DNA of 36,833 bases from Mollicutes bacterium (GTDB taxonomy: Bacteria; Bacillota_I; Bacilli_A; Izemoplasmatales; Izemoplasmataceae). How positions within the stretch are numbered: the stretch's first letter is position 1; each line of letters opens with the position of its first letter. The stretch spans positions 1-36,833 of the forward strand of contig PWFC01000018.1 of the NCBI GenBank assembly GCA_003554025.1, given 5' to 3'. The translations under genes and the position numbers were made by a program. The notes under the pieces were generated by a model. It saw only the letters and a list, made by a program, of their open reading frames with translations. It was not told the origin of the DNA and made no database searches. Of this stretch, positions 9,437 through 18,806 are shown in pieces.

Positions 9437-10402
9437 TTGGATTTGATTACGCTCAATGTACGATTCGAAAACATTCATACCTTCAGCGCGGTGATCGGTG
9501 TCAACGATCGCCATTTGGACGTCCTCGGACGTCTTTTCGACACGACCATCTACACAAAAGGGGACGCCATCAAAATCCCCGCCGAAAGCAAAGCGCACAA
9601 AAAACACCTAGAAAGCATCTTTTCCATCTTGATTCAGCTCATCGACAACAGCATCTCCATCAGCGAACGCGACGTCATCTACGTGGCCAAGCTCGTCGAA
9701 ACGATGGACAAAGAAGAGATTCTAAGCCACTACATCAACCGCGTTGAAATCACAAAAACCGTTACCGGCAAGCCCATTTACGCCAAAACCATCAACCAAA
9801 AACGCTACCTATCCGCGATCGAACAAAACGATTTGGTCTTCTCGACCGGCCCCGCCGGGACCGGAAAAACCTACGTCGCCATCATGCACGCCGTCCGGCA
9901 GCTCAAAAACGGCAACATCCGCAAAATCATCCTGACGCGGCCCGCCGTTGAAGCCGGTGAAAGCCTGGGGTTTTTGCCAGGCGATTTAAAAGAGAAAATC
10001 GACCCTTATCTCCGACCGCTTTACGATGCGTTGCACGAAGCGCTGGGCTTCAAACAGACCAACGAGCTGATCGAAAACGGCGTCATCGAAATTGCGCCGC
10101 TTGCTTACATGAGAGGACGCACGCTTGAAAACGCCTACGTCGTTCTTGACGAAGCGCAAAACACCACCAAAGGCCAAATGAAACTCTTTTTGAGCCGTTT
10201 GGGCTTTCATTCGAAGATGATCGTTACCGGGGATTTGACGCAGGTCGACCTTCCGCGCGCCGCAAAAAGCGGTTTGACGCACGCCATCGAAATCTTGCGC
10301 GGCGTCAAGGGCATCGAAGTGATCGAATTCGAACGCATCGACGTCATCCGTCATCCTCTAATCCAAAAGATATTGGAGCGATACGAAAATGAACATCATT
10401 AA
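9437..10402 (+). CDS. phoH: PhoH-family ATPase
   Basis: This 321-residue PhoH-like P-loop ATPase has a biochemical role that is poorly defined; it is often linked to RNA metabolism with YbeY. Walker A is GPAGTGKT (138-145) and Walker B is VVLDEAQN (235-242), with the family stretch GFLPGDLKEKIDPYLRPLYDAL between them. The start is a TTG at 9437, placed by AAAGGAG at 9421-9427 with 9-nt spacing. Upstream in-frame codons would run back over the promoter. It is the first gene of the operon and overlaps ybeY by 14 bp, the usual phoH-ybeY pair. Confidence 0.93.
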   Translation: MDLITLNVRFENIHTFSAVIGVNDRHLDVLGRLFDTTIYTKGDAIKIPAESKAHKKHLESIFSILIQLIDNSISISERDVIYVAKLVETMDKEEILSHYINRVEITKTVTGKPIYAKTINQKRYLSAIEQNDLVFSTGPAGTGKTYVAIMHAVRQLKNGNIRKIILTRPAVEAGESLGFLPGDLKEKIDPYLRPLYDALHEALGFKQTNELIENGVIEIAPLAYMRGRTLENAYVVLDEAQNTTKGQMKLFLSRLGFHSKMIVTGDLTQVDLPRAAKSGLTHAIEILRGVKGIEVIEFERIDVIRHPLIQKILERYENEHH

Positions 10403-10802
10403 CCAGTGCAACGAGGAGAATTACGAACCCTTCTTGAAAAAGGTGCTCAAACAAACGTATAAGACCATGAACGTGCCCAAAAAGAAGGTCGTCAACGTCG
10501 TGTTGGTCACCGACGAGTACATGCGCGAACTCAACCGCACCTACCGCAACAAAGACGATGTCACCGATGTGCTCACCTTCCCAAGCGACGTCGAAGAAGA
10601 ACTCGGCGACATTTTCATCGCGCTGCACGTCGCGCTTTCGCAAGCGCGCGGCTACGGTCACACCTTCAAGCGCGAACTCGCCTTCTTAACCGTGCACGGT
10701 TTCTTGCACGCTTTGGGCTACGACCACGACACCAAGGAAAAAGAGCACATCATGTTCACCTTGCAAGACCAGATTCTAAACAAACTCAAAATGTTCCGTT
10801 AA
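10389..10802 (+). CDS. ybeY: Endoribonuclease YbeY (rRNA maturation factor)
   Basis: YbeY is a metal-dependent single-strand endoribonuclease involved in 16S rRNA 3' end maturation and ribosome quality control. The 137-residue protein carries the zinc motif HGFLHALGYDHD with H103, H107 and H113. The conserved TDVLTFP-type segment is at 59-65. It starts inside the 3' end of phoH. The Bacillus dgkA gene that normally follows is missing; cdd starts 13 nt downstream. Confidence 0.95.
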   Translation: MNIINQCNEENYEPFLKKVLKQTYKTMNVPKKKVVNVVLVTDEYMRELNRTYRNKDDVTDVLTFPSDVEEELGDIFIALHVALSQARGYGHTFKRELAFLTVHGFLHALGYDHDTKEKEHIMFTLQDQILNKLKMFR

Positions 10803-10815
10803 GGGGGAAACGAAG

Positions 10816-11217
10816 ATGGACAAAGCACTCTACGCCGCCGCGCAAACCGCGCTCAAAAACGCTTACGTGAAATATTCGAACTTTCCCGTAGGCGCCGCGT
10901 TGCGGCTCAAAAACGGAGAAATCATCACCGGCGTCAACGTTGAAAACGCATCCTACGGCCTCTCGAATTGCGCCGAGCGGACCGCGCTTTTCACAGCCTA
11001 CGCGAAAGGCTACCGCAAAGAAGACATCCTTGAAATCGTCGTCACGACCGACAAGGACTACGCCGTAAGTCCGTGCGGCGCCTGCCGGCAAGTGATGGGC
11101 GAGCTCATCCTTCCCGATGCGCCCGTGCACATCGCCGATGCGAAGGGCAACGTGACCACCGTCAAAAACAAAGAGCTTTTGCCGCACGCCTTCACCGAGG
11201 AACACCTGCCCCGATGA
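10816..11217 (+). CDS. cdd: Cytidine deaminase
   Basis: This enzyme deaminates cytidine and deoxycytidine to uridine forms for pyrimidine salvage. The 133-residue protein is the small tetrameric zinc type. The zinc ligands and catalytic acid are C52 and E54 (NCAERTAL) and C87/C90 (PCGACRQ). The substrate-pocket phrase KYSNFPVGAAL is intact. A purine-rich site (AGGGGGAAA) lies upstream. The stop overlaps the era start as ATGA. Confidence 0.95.
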   Translation: MDKALYAAAQTALKNAYVKYSNFPVGAALRLKNGEIITGVNVENASYGLSNCAERTALFTAYAKGYRKEDILEIVVTTDKDYAVSPCGACRQVMGELILPDAPVHIADAKGNVTTVKNKELLPHAFTEEHLPR

Positions 11218-12107
11218 AATCGGGTTTTATCGCTTTAATCGGCCACCCAAACGTCGGCAAAAGCACTTTTTTGAACGCGGTTTTGGGGGAAAAAATCACC
11301 ATCCCCTCTTCAAAACCGCAAACCACAAGGCATACCATCCGCGGCGTCTATAACGACGAAGACGCGCAAATCGTCTTCATCGACACCCCGGGAATCCATA
11401 AGCCGAAACACGAACTCGGTTCGATGATGCGCACCGCGGCGCTCCGGACGCTAGGCAGCGTCGATTTGATCATGCTCATGGTCGATGCGCTCGACGACAA
11501 GACGCCGCTTGACGAAGAACTTCTAAAACGTTTAAACGCCATCGACACCCCGTGTTTCCTCGTCCTCAACAAACTCGACGCCGTCCGGGATTTCGACCGC
11601 TTGAAAGCGTATGTCGAAAAACTGAAAGGCCTGCACGATTTCGAAGGCGTCTTCGCCATCAGCGCCTTGAAGGACTGGCACACGAGCGAACTCATCAAAG
11701 ACATCAAAGCGGTGATGGAAGAAGGCCCCGCCTACTATCCGAAAGACCAAATCACCGACCAGCCCGAACGGATGGTCATCAGCGAAAGGATTCGCGAAAA
11801 AGTGTTGGCCACGACCCGTGAAGAAGTGCCGCACAGCGTCGCCGTCGTTGTCGACTCGATGGCTTACGACGAAGACAATAAGGATTTGTTGAACATCCAC
11901 GCCACAATCTATGTCGAACGGGATTCGCAGAAGAAAATCGTCATCGGCAAAGGCGGGTCGATGATCAAACGCATCGGAACCAAAGCTCGAAAGGACATTT
12001 TGGCGCTCCTTGGCACGAAAGTTTATCTCGACCTTCATTGCAAGGTCATGAAAGACTGGCGCAACAAAAACGTCCATTTGAAAAATTTCGGATACAGGGA
12101 CGAATGA
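11214..12107 (+). CDS. era: GTPase Era
   Basis: Era is an essential GTPase that binds 16S rRNA near its 3' end and aids 30S assembly. The 297-residue protein has G1 GHPNVGKS (10-17), G3 DTPGIHKP, G4 NKLD, and a C-terminal KH domain with the KIVIGKGGSMIKRIG signature. I chose the ATG at 11214; longer in-frame starts from 11073 lie inside cdd and lack homology. The YbeY-Era pairing fits a shared role in 16S 3' end processing. It overlaps recO by 4 bp. Confidence 0.96.
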   Translation: MKSGFIALIGHPNVGKSTFLNAVLGEKITIPSSKPQTTRHTIRGVYNDEDAQIVFIDTPGIHKPKHELGSMMRTAALRTLGSVDLIMLMVDALDDKTPLDEELLKRLNAIDTPCFLVLNKLDAVRDFDRLKAYVEKLKGLHDFEGVFAISALKDWHTSELIKDIKAVMEEGPAYYPKDQITDQPERMVISERIREKVLATTREEVPHSVAVVVDSMAYDEDNKDLLNIHATIYVERDSQKKIVIGKGGSMIKRIGTKARKDILALLGTKVYLDLHCKVMKDWRNKNVHLKNFGYRDE

Positions 12108-12817
12108 CGATGCGCGGCTACATCCTAAGGACCATCGATTACCGCGATACGAGCAAGCTTCTTTACGCCTACACCGAAGAAGGCGTGAAAAGCATGATCG
12201 CAAGAGGCGTCAAGAAGATGGACAGCCCCTTGCGCCACATGAGCCAAAGCGGCATGCTTTTGGACATGGAACTCTCCGAAAGCAGGTTGCCGACCCTTAA
12301 AGACGCGGTCTTAATCGACCATTTTCCGAAAATCAAAGAAAGTTTCGAGAAAACCACGGTGCTCTCGTGTATCAATGAATTGGTCTACCATAACGTCGGC
12401 GAAAACGACAATCACCCAAAACTCATGACGTTTTTGGACAAGTTTGTCGAAACGCTGAAACAAACAAAAGCCCCTTTTGAACTTCTTTTGGTTTTCGAAC
12501 TGAAATTTCTATGGTTTTTGGGCGCCGGTATTCATATGAAGAACTGCTATGTTTGCCAAAGCGTCGAAGCGTTGCGTTTCGACCAGAACCAAAGCGCCGT
12601 CGTCTGCCAAAAACACTTAGAAAACGCCCATACCCATTACGGGGCGGACATTGTGAACGCGCTGCGCTATTTTTACTACTTAGACATTCGCAGTTTCAAG
12701 CCCCTCGGTTTGAAAAAGAGCGCATTGTCGACCCTATACGCCATCACCGACGAACTCTACGCCGAACACCTCGGTTTCCGGGGGAAAGCGAAAACCATAC
12801 TCAAATCATTGTTTTGA
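12104..12817 (+). CDS. recO: DNA repair protein RecO
   Basis: RecO loads RecA on SSB-coated DNA together with RecR. The 237-residue protein has an N-terminal OB fold (MRGYILRTIDYRDTSKLLYAYTEE-type opening) and a helical C-terminal domain with a cysteine cluster (CYVCQS, then VVCQKH) typical of RecO zinc forms. The start is the ATG at 12104, overlapping the era stop; an in-frame ATG at 12110 is also possible. The order era-recO-glyS matches Bacillus. Confidence 0.92.
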   Translation: MTMRGYILRTIDYRDTSKLLYAYTEEGVKSMIARGVKKMDSPLRHMSQSGMLLDMELSESRLPTLKDAVLIDHFPKIKESFEKTTVLSCINELVYHNVGENDNHPKLMTFLDKFVETLKQTKAPFELLLVFELKFLWFLGAGIHMKNCYVCQSVEALRFDQNQSAVVCQKHLENAHTHYGADIVNALRYFYYLDIRSFKPLGLKKSALSTLYAITDELYAEHLGFRGKAKTILKSLF

Positions 12818-12833
12818 CTTGGAGGTCATGCTC

Positions 12834-14204
12834 ATGAAAATCTCAATGGAAAAACTGACGAACTACGCCAAAAACTACGGTTTCGTCTTTCAAGGAAGCG
12901 AACTTTACGGAGGGTTGAGCAACACTTGGGATTACGGCCCCTTGGGCGTCGAACTCAAAAACAATCTGAAAAATCTCTGGTGGAGACGTTTCGTACAGGA
13001 AAGCCCTTATAACGTGGGGCTCGATTCCGCAATTCTCATGAACCCTAAAACTTGGGAGGCGAGCGGCCATCTCGAGCAGTTCACGGATCCGTTGATCGAC
13101 TGCAAAAGCTGCAAAACCCGCCACCGCGCCGATCATCTCGTCGAACAGTTCGACGAGAGTGTCGCCGCCGATGGGATGAGTTCCGAAGAGCTTCAGCGCT
13201 TCATTGAGGAAAAAAAGATTCCCTGTCCGAACTGCGGCGCGTTCGATTATACGCCCTTGCGCCACTTCAACCTTATGTTCGAGACGTCGCTCGGCGTTGT
13301 CGACGACAAACAGCAAACCATCTATCTGCGCCCCGAGACATGCCAGGGCATCTTTTTGAACTTCAAAAACGTCGTTCGCACGGCTAGGATGAAAGTGCCC
13401 TTTGGCATCGCGCAATCGGGCAAGAGCTTCCGCAACGAAATCACGCCGAAAAACTTCATCTTCCGCACTAGGGAGTTCGAGCAATTGGAACTTGAGTTTT
13501 TCTGCAAACCCGGCACGGAGATGGAGTGGTTCGACTACTGGAAAGAAGCGTCGCTGCAATTTCTTTTGGATCTCGGCTTGAACAAAGAAAATCTCCGCAT
13601 GAGCGACCACGACGAAAGCCAGCTTTCGCACTATTCAAACGCGACGACGGACATCGAATACAATTATCCGTTCGGCTTCGACGAGCTTTGGGGCATCGCC
13701 TCAAGGACCGACTACGACCTTACTCAGCATCAAGAGCATTCGAAGACGTCGTTAGAATACCAAGACCCCATCAGCAACGAGAAATACATCCCCTACGTTG
13801 TCGAACCTTCCTTAGGCGTCGACCGGCTGTTCCTTTCGGTCCTAAGCGACGCTTATGAAGAAGAGGAACTCGAAAACGGCGAAACGCGGGTGCACCTCAA
13901 ACTCCATCCCGCCCTCGCCCCCAACAAAATCGCCGTTCTTCCATTGATCAAAAAGCGCCATCGCGAAGACGCCATGCGCCTTTATAAGAAACTGGCGAAG
14001 CGTTTCACCGTCGCCTACGACGAATCCGGAAAAATCGGAAGGCGCTACCGCCGCCAAGACGCCATCGGCACGCCGCTTGCGCTCACCGTCGACGACGAAG
14101 GCCAAGAAGAGGGCTACACCATCCGTCACCGCGACACCATGGAACAAGTCCGCGTCAAAGAAGACGATTTGATCGCCTATATCGAAAAACACGTCGCATT
14201 TTAG
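12834..14204 (+). CDS. glyS: Glycyl-tRNA synthetase, single-chain alpha2 type
   Basis: This enzyme charges tRNA-Gly. The 456-residue class II enzyme is the eukaryote/Mollicutes-like homodimer, not the bacterial GlyQ+GlyS pair found at this locus in Bacillus. The N-terminal motif is GFVFQGSELYGG; a CxxC pair (C90/C93) with CPNC (131-134) forms a zinc-ribbon insert. FRTREFEQLELEFFCKPG is the motif-2 region, and the C-terminal anticodon domain has RRYRRQDAIGTP. Residue 170 is Cys in RPETCQGIF, where the family usually has Ala. The start is the ATG at 12834, 8 nt after GGAGG (12821-12825); in-frame starts at 12819 and 12828 sit on or next to that site. Confidence 0.95.
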   Translation: MKISMEKLTNYAKNYGFVFQGSELYGGLSNTWDYGPLGVELKNNLKNLWWRRFVQESPYNVGLDSAILMNPKTWEASGHLEQFTDPLIDCKSCKTRHRADHLVEQFDESVAADGMSSEELQRFIEEKKIPCPNCGAFDYTPLRHFNLMFETSLGVVDDKQQTIYLRPETCQGIFLNFKNVVRTARMKVPFGIAQSGKSFRNEITPKNFIFRTREFEQLELEFFCKPGTEMEWFDYWKEASLQFLLDLGLNKENLRMSDHDESQLSHYSNATTDIEYNYPFGFDELWGIASRTDYDLTQHQEHSKTSLEYQDPISNEKYIPYVVEPSLGVDRLFLSVLSDAYEEEELENGETRVHLKLHPALAPNKIAVLPLIKKRHREDAMRLYKKLAKRFTVAYDESGKIGRRYRRQDAIGTPLALTVDDEGQEEGYTIRHRDTMEQVRVKEDDLIAYIEKHVAF

Positions 14205-14213
14205 GTGATGTCC

Positions 14214-15953
14214 ATGAACAATCAGGACAACCCCATCGACAAGGTACTTAAAAACACCGACATCGTCGAATTGATCGGCGAATACACGCCCCTTGAGAAA
14301 AAAGGCAAGGGCTATATGGGACTGTGTCCCTTCCACGACGAAAAAACGCCGTCTTTTTCGGTAAGCGAGGAAAAGCAGGTGTATCATTGTTTCGGCTGCA
14401 AAGCGAGCGGCAACGCGCTCACCTTCGTCAAAGAACAAAAAGGCTTCTCAACCCGCGAAGCCATCAAGTATCTAGCCAAGCGCGCCAACGTCGACATCGA
14501 CGAGAGCCGCTTCACCCACAAACACCAGAAGTATTTCGACATCAACTACGAAGCGATGCAGTTTTACAAAGTCTATTTGCACCACACCAAAGAAGGCGAA
14601 CGCGCGAAAGACTACCTAAACGCCCGCGGCCTTGATGCAAAGCTTGCCGAACATTTCGACATAGGGCTTGCCCCCGCCAAAAAGGACGCGCTTTATCAAG
14701 CCCTCACCAACAAAAACATCCTCAAAAGCGACCTTTCCGACCTCGGACTCGTGCAGGAAAAAGAAAGCGTCTTCGACGTGTTCCGCGAACGGATCATGTT
14801 TCCCGTGCACGACATCGAAGGACGCACCCTGGGCTTTTCGGGCCGACTCTTTTCCAAAGACAAACAGACGGCGAAATACATGAACAGCCCCAAAACGCCC
14901 ACGTTTGAAAAACAGAAGATTCTCTATAACATCCACCGCGCCAAAAAGGCGGTCAAAGAAAACAAACGCATCGTTTTGTTTGAAGGGTTCATGGATGTTA
15001 TCATGGCGCATAAGGCCGGCGTTGAAGAAAGCGTCGCCGTGATGGGAACGGCGCTAACCGCCCATCACGCCGATGTCATCGGCCGGTTGAGCAACACCGT
15101 CGTGCTTTGTTTCGACGGCGACCAAGCGGGCATCGACGCCACACGCCGATTCTTAAAAGACCTTCGTTCGCGCAAATTCGACGTGCGCATCGCCCCCATG
15201 CCCAAAGGCATGGACCCCGACGATTACATCCGAAAACACGGCGAAAAACGCTTTGCGAAGCTCATCGACAACGCGGTCGGCCAGCACGAATACCTCTATG
15301 AAGACTTGAAGCGCCGAGAAAACCTGCAGGAAATCACGGGGATGGAACGTTTCAAAAAACAGGTGTTTTCCTTGATCCGTTCGCTTTCGGCGATGGAACA
15401 GTCCCATTTCTTGCAAAAACTTTCCAAGGATTTGCAAGTTTCCCTCGAAACGCTTCAATCGGACTTCAAAGGCGCCAAACCGCCCGAAGTCCCCACCTAC
15501 CGCAAAGCGCCCAAGATTGTCGTCACCGACAAATTCCGCCGCGCCGAGCGCGCCTTTATCCACTATTTTTTGAAGGACGAATACTACACCCGCCGTTTTC
15601 GAAGCGAGTTTGAAGACGTCACCTACATCGACAAGGCGGCCCGGGACATCCAGTTCGAACTCTTCGAGTATTACGATTTCAACCGGCAAACTTGCATCGT
15701 GCCCGAACTTTTCACACGACGCTTAAACGAAAAGCAAAGGGAATATTTCGACAAACACATCGACTGTGAACACTACCCATACAGCGACAACGAATTTGAA
15801 GACTTGCTCCGTGTGATGCGCGAATACACTCGGAGAAACCGCATCCGCAATCTTAAAAGACGCCTCAACGAGGCCGAAACCCTTGAAGAGAAAATCCGTT
15901 TCAAGGAAAAGATTGACGCGATGTATAAGGAGGCCAAGCATGGACAAAGATAA
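14214..15953 (+). CDS. dnaG: DNA primase DnaG
   Basis: DnaG makes RNA primers for replication and works with the replicative helicase. The 579-residue protein has the CHC2 zinc finger (C38, H41, C59, C62 in [13 protein letters not shown] and YHCFGC). A TOPRIM catalytic core follows with [15 protein letters not shown] and FDGDQAG, then a variable C-terminal helicase-interaction domain with long charged helices. I chose the ATG at 14214, served by AGGTG at 14203-14207. The last 14 bp overlap rpoD, the classic dnaG-rpoD arrangement. Confidence 0.96.
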   Translation: MNNQDNPIDKVLKNTDIVELIGEYTPLEKKGKGYMGLCPFHDEKTPSFSVSEEKQVYHCFGCKASGNALTFVKEQKGFSTREAIKYLAKRANVDIDESRFTHKHQKYFDINYEAMQFYKVYLHHTKEGERAKDYLNARGLDAKLAEHFDIGLAPAKKDALYQALTNKNILKSDLSDLGLVQEKESVFDVFRERIMFPVHDIEGRTLGFSGRLFSKDKQTAKYMNSPKTPTFEKQKILYNIHRAKKAVKENKRIVLFEGFMDVIMAHKAGVEESVAVMGTALTAHHADVIGRLSNTVVLCFDGDQAGIDATRRFLKDLRSRKFDVRIAPMPKGMDPDDYIRKHGEKRFAKLIDNAVGQHEYLYEDLKRRENLQEITGMERFKKQVFSLIRSLSAMEQSHFLQKLSKDLQVSLETLQSDFKGAKPPEVPTYRKAPKIVVTDKFRRAERAFIHYFLKDEYYTRRFRSEFEDVTYIDKAARDIQFELFEYYDFNRQTCIVPELFTRRLNEKQREYFDKHIDCEHYPYSDNEFEDLLRVMREYTRRNRIRNLKRRLNEAETLEEKIRFKEKIDAMYKEAKHGQR

Positions 15954-17184
15954 GATTGTTCAAGAATTGATCGAATTAAGCAAAACCCAGGGCTTTTTGG
16001 AAGTCAAAGACATCGAACGCTACGTCGACTCCGACAGCGACATATTCGACGAAATCGTCGCGGCGTTGGAAAAAGAAGAAGTCGACGTCGTCAGCGAAGA
16101 AGAAATGGTGACCTACAAAGTCCCGAAAATCGGCATGGACGACGACGAGGAAGCCGACGATGAAGAAATCGACAAGGCCGTAGCGCTGAATCTCGATTTC
16201 GCCAAGGACATCGAAGAAGAACTCTTGCAGGACAAATCCTTTGAAAGCATCAATTCCATCAAGGTCGACGACCCGGTGCGCATGTACTTAAAGGAAATCG
16301 GCCGCGTCGAACTTTTGGACGCCGAAGAGGAGATGCGCCTGGCCAAAGACATCTACAACGCCGACATCGCCAAACAGCAATACGACGAGATCCAAGAAGA
16401 AGGCGGCGGAATCACCGAAACGTACAAACACGAAGTCGAAGACCTCATGTACAAAGGCGAACTGGCCAAAAACAAGCTCGTCGAAGCGAACTTGCGCCTC
16501 GTGGTTTCCATCGCCAAACGTTACGTCGGCCGCGGCATGCAGTTTCTCGATTTGATTCAAGAAGGCAACATGGGCCTGATCAAAGCCGTCAGCAAGTTCG
16601 ACCACACCAAAGGGTTCAAGTTCTCCACCTACGCCACTTGGTGGATTCGCCAAGCCATCACTCGCGCCATCGCCGACCAAGCCCGCACCATCCGCATTCC
16701 GGTGCACATGGTCGAAACCATCAACAAACTCGTTCGCACTCAAAGACAGTTGATCCAAGAACTCAAACGCGAACCGCTCCCTAGCGAAGTCGCCGAACGC
16801 ATGGACATCAGCGTCGAAAAAGTGCAGATTATCCAAAAAGTGGCCCAAGAACCGATTTCCTTAGAATCGCCCGTCGGCGAGGAAGAGGATTCTAGCCTAG
16901 GCGATTTCATCCCCGACCAAGACACCGATACGCCGATGGAGTTCACCTCGAAAGAGATGCTCAAACGAGAATTGGACGACGTCTTGGAAACGCTGACGGA
17001 CCGTGAAGAAAAAGTCTTGCGCATGCGTTTCGGGCTTTTAGACGGGCGCACCCGGACTTTAGAAGAAGTCGGGCGCGAATTCGGCGTCACCCGCGAACGC
17101 ATCCGCCAAATCGAAGCCAAAGCCCTCCGCAAGCTCCGCCACCCATCCCGCAGCAAAAAACTCAAGGACTTCATGGGCGGTTGA
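15940..17184 (+). CDS. rpoD: RNA polymerase primary sigma factor (RpoD/SigA)
   Basis: This is the housekeeping sigma factor that recognises the TTGACA/TATAAT promoters in this window. The 414-residue protein keeps region 1.1 (acidic, about 1-60) and region 1.2 ([11 protein letters not shown]). Region 2 has [18 protein letters not shown] and the -10-reading [15 protein letters not shown]. Region 3 follows, and the region 4.2 helix-turn-helix has [27 protein letters not shown] lies at 15927-15933. It overlaps dnaG and is followed after 4 nt by trmK, as in Bacillus. Confidence 0.98.
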   Translation: MDKDKIVQELIELSKTQGFLEVKDIERYVDSDSDIFDEIVAALEKEEVDVVSEEEMVTYKVPKIGMDDDEEADDEEIDKAVALNLDFAKDIEEELLQDKSFESINSIKVDDPVRMYLKEIGRVELLDAEEEMRLAKDIYNADIAKQQYDEIQEEGGGITETYKHEVEDLMYKGELAKNKLVEANLRLVVSIAKRYVGRGMQFLDLIQEGNMGLIKAVSKFDHTKGFKFSTYATWWIRQAITRAIADQARTIRIPVHMVETINKLVRTQRQLIQELKREPLPSEVAERMDISVEKVQIIQKVAQEPISLESPVGEEEDSSLGDFIPDQDTDTPMEFTSKEMLKRELDDVLETLTDREEKVLRMRFGLLDGRTRTLEEVGREFGVTRERIRQIEAKALRKLRHPSRSKKLKDFMGG

Positions 17185-17188
17185 TTCG

Positions 17189-17854
17189 ATGCTTTCCAAA
17201 CGTTTGCAGACGGTGCTGTCGTTTCTGAAAAACGGACGCGTGCTCTACGACGTCGGCAGCGACCACGCCTATTTGCCCATCGCGGCTTTGAAAGAAGGGG
17301 TGGTCGAGAAAGCCTACGCCGTCGACAACAAACTCGGCCCGCTTGAGGCCGCAAGGCAAAACGCCAAAAAAGAAGACCTTCTCGATACGCTCAAGCTCTT
17401 GCATTCGGAGGGCATCGAGGATTTGGACCAAGACGCCGATTTGCTGGTGATTGCCGGCCTCGGCGGCAAGACCATCCATAAGATTTTGGACGGGCAAGAT
17501 TACAAAAATCTCACAAGGATGGTCCTTCAGCCCAACAACCACCCCGAAATGGTGCGGTTTTTGACAAAGTCGAACCCGCTGAAAATCGTCGATGAGACCG
17601 TCGTCGCCGAAAACGGCGAACTTTACGTCGTCATCGTCCTTGAAAAAGGCGAACAATCCCTTTCGCCCAAGGAACTCTGGGGCGGACCGGTGTTGCTTCA
17701 AAAAAAACCCCCGGCCTACAAAGAGTCGCTCGAAAAAGAACACGGCTTTTTGAGCCGCCTGCTTGAAGAGATTCCCGACCAAGACGCCAAAAAGCCCTTG
17801 CAAGAGAAAAAGGACTTGTTAGAGGAGGTTCTCCATGAATGGCGTAACGATTAA
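17189..17854 (+). CDS. trmK: tRNA (adenine-22-N1)-methyltransferase TrmK
   Basis: TrmK methylates N1 of A22 in certain tRNAs with SAM. The 221-residue protein has the class I methyltransferase motif I LYDVGSDHAYLPI near residues 19-31, the GLGGKTIHKIL segment, and an LQPNNHPEMVRFL stretch typical of the family. A coiled-coil-like C-terminal part (about 170-221) matches the known shape. It starts 4 nt after the rpoD stop and overlaps nif3 by 20 bp, the same rpoD-trmK-yqfO order as Bacillus. Confidence 0.93.
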   Translation: MLSKRLQTVLSFLKNGRVLYDVGSDHAYLPIAALKEGVVEKAYAVDNKLGPLEAARQNAKKEDLLDTLKLLHSEGIEDLDQDADLLVIAGLGGKTIHKILDGQDYKNLTRMVLQPNNHPEMVRFLTKSNPLKIVDETVVAENGELYVVIVLEKGEQSLSPKELWGGPVLLQKKPPAYKESLEKEHGFLSRLLEEIPDQDAKKPLQEKKDLLEEVLHEWRND

Positions 17855-18611
17855 ACGGTTTTTCGACGAACGCTATCCGCTCGACCTTGCCTATGAATGG
17901 GACAACGTCGGGCTGCAAATCGGCACCTTGAACAAAGAGCTTTCCGGCGTCTTAATCGCGCTCGACTTAACCAAGGAAGTGATCGAAGAGGCCGTAAACA
18001 ACGACGCGAATTTGATCATCGTGCACCATCCGCTCATCTTCAAACCCCTAAAGGATATCAAAACCGATGCCTACAAGGGCCAAATGATCGAACGGTTGAT
18101 CAAAAAAGACATCGCCGTTTTCGTCTCGCATACGAACTACGATCTCGGCCACAACGGCATGAACGAGACGCTCTCAAAGAAACTCGGCCTAAAAAACGTC
18201 AAAATTTTGGAATACGAAGACGATGCCCACGGCATCGGGCGCATCGGCGATATCGACCCGACGCCCCTCCAAGAAGCCGTCGAAACGGTCAAAAAGCGTC
18301 TCAACATGGAATATGGCCGCTTGATCACCCGCAAAGACCAAAAAACGGTCAAGCGCATCGCCATCAGCGGCGGCAGCGGCGCGCACCACATGTTTGAAGC
18401 GAAGTTCAAAAACGCCGACCTCTACATCACCGGCGACGTCACATACCACCAAGCCCACGACATGCTGCAACTCGGTCTGACCGCCTTAGACATCGGCCAT
18501 CACGTCGAAAAGCACTTCGCTTCCGCCTTGAAAGAAGAACTAGACGCCTACGGCGTAAAAGCTCCGATTTACGAAAGCGCCGTCGACACCAACCCGTTCA
18601 AACTGATTTAA
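17835..18611 (+). CDS. Nif3-like dinuclear metal-centre protein
   Basis: This is a 258-residue protein of the NIF3/YqfO family (often annotated GTP cyclohydrolase 1 type 2). The true cellular role is unsettled. The metal site shows VHHPLIFKPLK (residues 56-66 region) and DIGHHVEKH near the C-terminus, and the start motif DLAYEWDNVGLQIG is intact. It lacks the extra central domain of Bacillus YqfO (about 370 residues), so it is the short form. GAGGAGG at 17822-17828 gives the start inside trmK. It is the last gene of the operon, before a UUCG-loop terminator. Confidence 0.9.
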   Translation: MNGVTIKRFFDERYPLDLAYEWDNVGLQIGTLNKELSGVLIALDLTKEVIEEAVNNDANLIIVHHPLIFKPLKDIKTDAYKGQMIERLIKKDIAVFVSHTNYDLGHNGMNETLSKKLGLKNVKILEYEDDAHGIGRIGDIDPTPLQEAVETVKKRLNMEYGRLITRKDQKTVKRIAISGGSGAHHMFEAKFKNADLYITGDVTYHQAHDMLQLGLTALDIGHHVEKHFASALKEELDAYGVKAPIYESAVDTNPFKLI

Positions 18612-18637
18612 GAACCTCTTCGGAGGTTCTTTTTTTT
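18611..18637 (+). terminator. Terminator of the phoH-nif3 operon
   Basis: An 8-bp stem AGAACCTC/GAGGTTCT closed by a stable TTCG tetraloop, then eight Ts. The next 90 bases up to the gntR promoter (about 18638-18726) hold nothing I can identify. Confidence 0.95.
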
Positions 18638-18726
18638 AGAAACTTTGCAATAAAGCGGAGAAGACCCAAACAAGCGACATAAAAACACTCGATAACGTTT
18701 TTCAAATAGAAGGTGCCCGCCGCTTA

Positions 18727-18755
18727 TTGACACGAAACCGTTTACACTATACAAT
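18727..18755 (+). promoter_or_regulatory. Promoter of the nucleoside operon
   Basis: TTGACA (18727-18732), a 17-nt spacer and TACAAT (18750-18755). It is the only clear promoter I see for the next eleven genes. Confidence 0.85.
18732..18746 (+). promoter_or_regulatory. cre-like site (CcpA binding) in the promoter spacer
   Basis: ACGAAACCGTTTACA fits the degenerate cre pattern WTGNAANCGNWNNCW at 14 of 15 positions, with C in place of T at the second. It lies between -35 and -10, where bound CcpA would block RNA polymerase. This suggests glucose repression of the operon. CcpA itself is not in the window. Confidence 0.6.
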
Positions 18756-18764
18756 AAACTTGAC

Positions 18765-18784
18765 TGGTCATGACGACATGACAA
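18765..18784 (+). promoter_or_regulatory. Palindromic operator candidate for the GntR/HutC repressor
   Basis: GTCATG-ACGA-CATGAC (18767-18782) is a perfect 6-4-6 palindrome. Nested in it is the 8-bp palindrome GTCATGAC, and the left half reads ACTGGTC, as in known NagR/DasR-type HutC sites. It lies just after the expected transcription start, suited to autorepression. Confidence 0.65.
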
Positions 18785-18806
18785 CATAACGTGAGGAGGG
18801 GATGGT

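Noticed and set aside
11073-11213. N-terminal extension of Era
   Set aside because: It is a shifted frame inside cdd, rich in Arg and without Era similarity; the ATG at 11214 fits the family.
13842-14438. Long minus-strand frames across glyS/dnaG, and similar ones opposite era, rpoD and parC
   Set aside because: All lie opposite well-identified genes and arise from codon bias; none has a start signal.
18638-18726. Possible small RNA or riboswitch before the nucleoside operon
   Set aside because: It lies upstream of the promoter; only a weak AAAAAC/GTTTTT pairing is visible.
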